DNA from: CG2-30-40-21 sp043806395
GTDB lineage: Bacteria; UBA9089; CG2-30-40-21
Assembly: GCA_043806395.1 (NCBI GenBank)
Contig: JAZDHC010000052.1
Span: 1-6,454 of the forward strand
Direction: 5' to 3'
Length of the DNA: 6,454 nucleotides
Shown: positions 6,292-6,454 of the stretch, in pieces
Numbering within the stretch: the first letter of the stretch is position 1
Layout of the letters: each line of letters opens with the position of its first letter
The notes under the pieces: model-generated
What the model was told of the DNA's origin: nothing
The model's database searches: none
What the model saw: only the letters and a program-made list of their open reading frames with translations
Translations under genes and position numbers: made by a program

Positions 6292-6454
6292 CGCAGATTA
6301 CGCAGATGTTCTAATACAAAGAAAGACAACAAATAAAAAAATCTGGGATGGTTCACTTTTGTTTGAAAGCTTGCGAATAAAAGGATAAGATAGCTTTCAT
6401 AGGAAAATGGACGATTATGAACCGTCCCAAAAATCTTAATCTGCGTAATCTGCG
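6292..6454. repeat. 16-bp inverted repeat CGCAGATTACGCAGAT bounding about 160 bases
   Basis: CGCAGATTACGCAGAT (6292-6307) and its exact reverse complement (6439-6454) enclose 131 bases. Each arm is itself two near-copies of CGCAGATTA. The right arm runs to the last base of the window, so the repeat may continue: the left side is preceded by ATTAATC, and matching bases beyond 6454 would lengthen it. There is no coding capacity inside. Confidence 0.8.
6344..6429. mobile_element. MITE/REP-like palindromic element (nested hairpins)
   Basis: TGGGATGGTTCA (6344-6355) and TGAACCGTCCCA (6418-6429) are complementary over twelve bases with one T/G wobble. Inside them a second inverted pair, TGAAAGCT (6364-6371) and AGCTTTCA (6392-6399), forms an 8-bp stem. 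The 86-base unit could therefore fold as a two-tier cruciform or hairpin. GGGACGGTTC-like arms remind me of REP sequences mobilised by IS200-like (RAYT) tyrosine transposases, but no transposase is present here, so mobility is inferred only. Confidence 0.55.

Larger units (their letters stand above)
6152..6454. other. Gene-free right flank filled with short inverted repeats
   Basis: No plausible reading frame, tRNA or rRNA is visible in these 303 bases. The left part (6152-6190) carries the possible recG promoter. The rest is mostly repeat material: a degenerate CTCTGTGGT / ACCACAAAG inverted pair, a 16-bp inverted repeat, and a palindromic MITE-like unit nested inside it. It mirrors the repeat-rich left edge of the window. 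Confidence 0.7.

Overview
This is a bacterial chromosomal segment, AT-rich by eye, with three flagellar export/switch genes on the + strand (fliG, fliH, fliI) converging on recG on the - strand. Both ends are non-coding and full of short palindromic repeats. The sequence does not fix the taxon. It shows a flagellated bacterium whose intergenic regions carry abundant short repeats (CCGCAGAGACGCAGAG-type, CGCAGATTACGCAG-type, GGGCAGAC/GTCTGCCC-type). From memory, such repeats are common in uncultivated groundwater and sediment lineages and some planctomycete or candidate-phylum genomes. That placement is an impression, not a result.

Layout. Positions 7-84 form a near-perfect long hairpin of a dispersed repeat. 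About 100-570 is the 3' end of a group II intron: a decayed C-terminal piece of its reverse transcriptase/maturase (one frameshift, two in-frame TGA), followed by a well-preserved catalytic domain V and a plausible domain VI. After a short spacer, fliG starts at 661 behind a strong ribosome-binding site. A 78-base gap holding a repeat hairpin separates it from fliH, which starts with TTG at 1771. fliI overlaps the fliH stop by ATGA (start 2637). fliI ends 23 bases before the stop codon of recG, which runs leftward from 6151. The last 303 bases have no gene but hold nested inverted repeats, including a MITE-like palindrome at 6344-6429 and a 16-bp inverted repeat whose right arm ends exactly at the window edge.

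How the genes work together. FliG is the rotor/switch protein that responds to the stator and CheY-controlled C-ring. FliH and FliI are the stalk/regulator and the ATPase of the flagellar type III export apparatus. In many bacteria these genes lie in the order fliE-F-G-H-I-J. Here fliF is not directly upstream and fliJ is not downstream, so this looks like a three-gene remnant of the operon, interrupted upstream by the intron remnant and repeats. RecG is a housekeeping branch-migration helicase with no functional link to the flagellar genes.

I see no clearly new biological system. The points most worth checking are the intron remnant with intact domain V, the structured repeat elements on both flanks, the isolated fliGHI trio, the possibly leaderless recG transcript, and the complete absence of tryptophan from the four intact proteins (1,794 residues).
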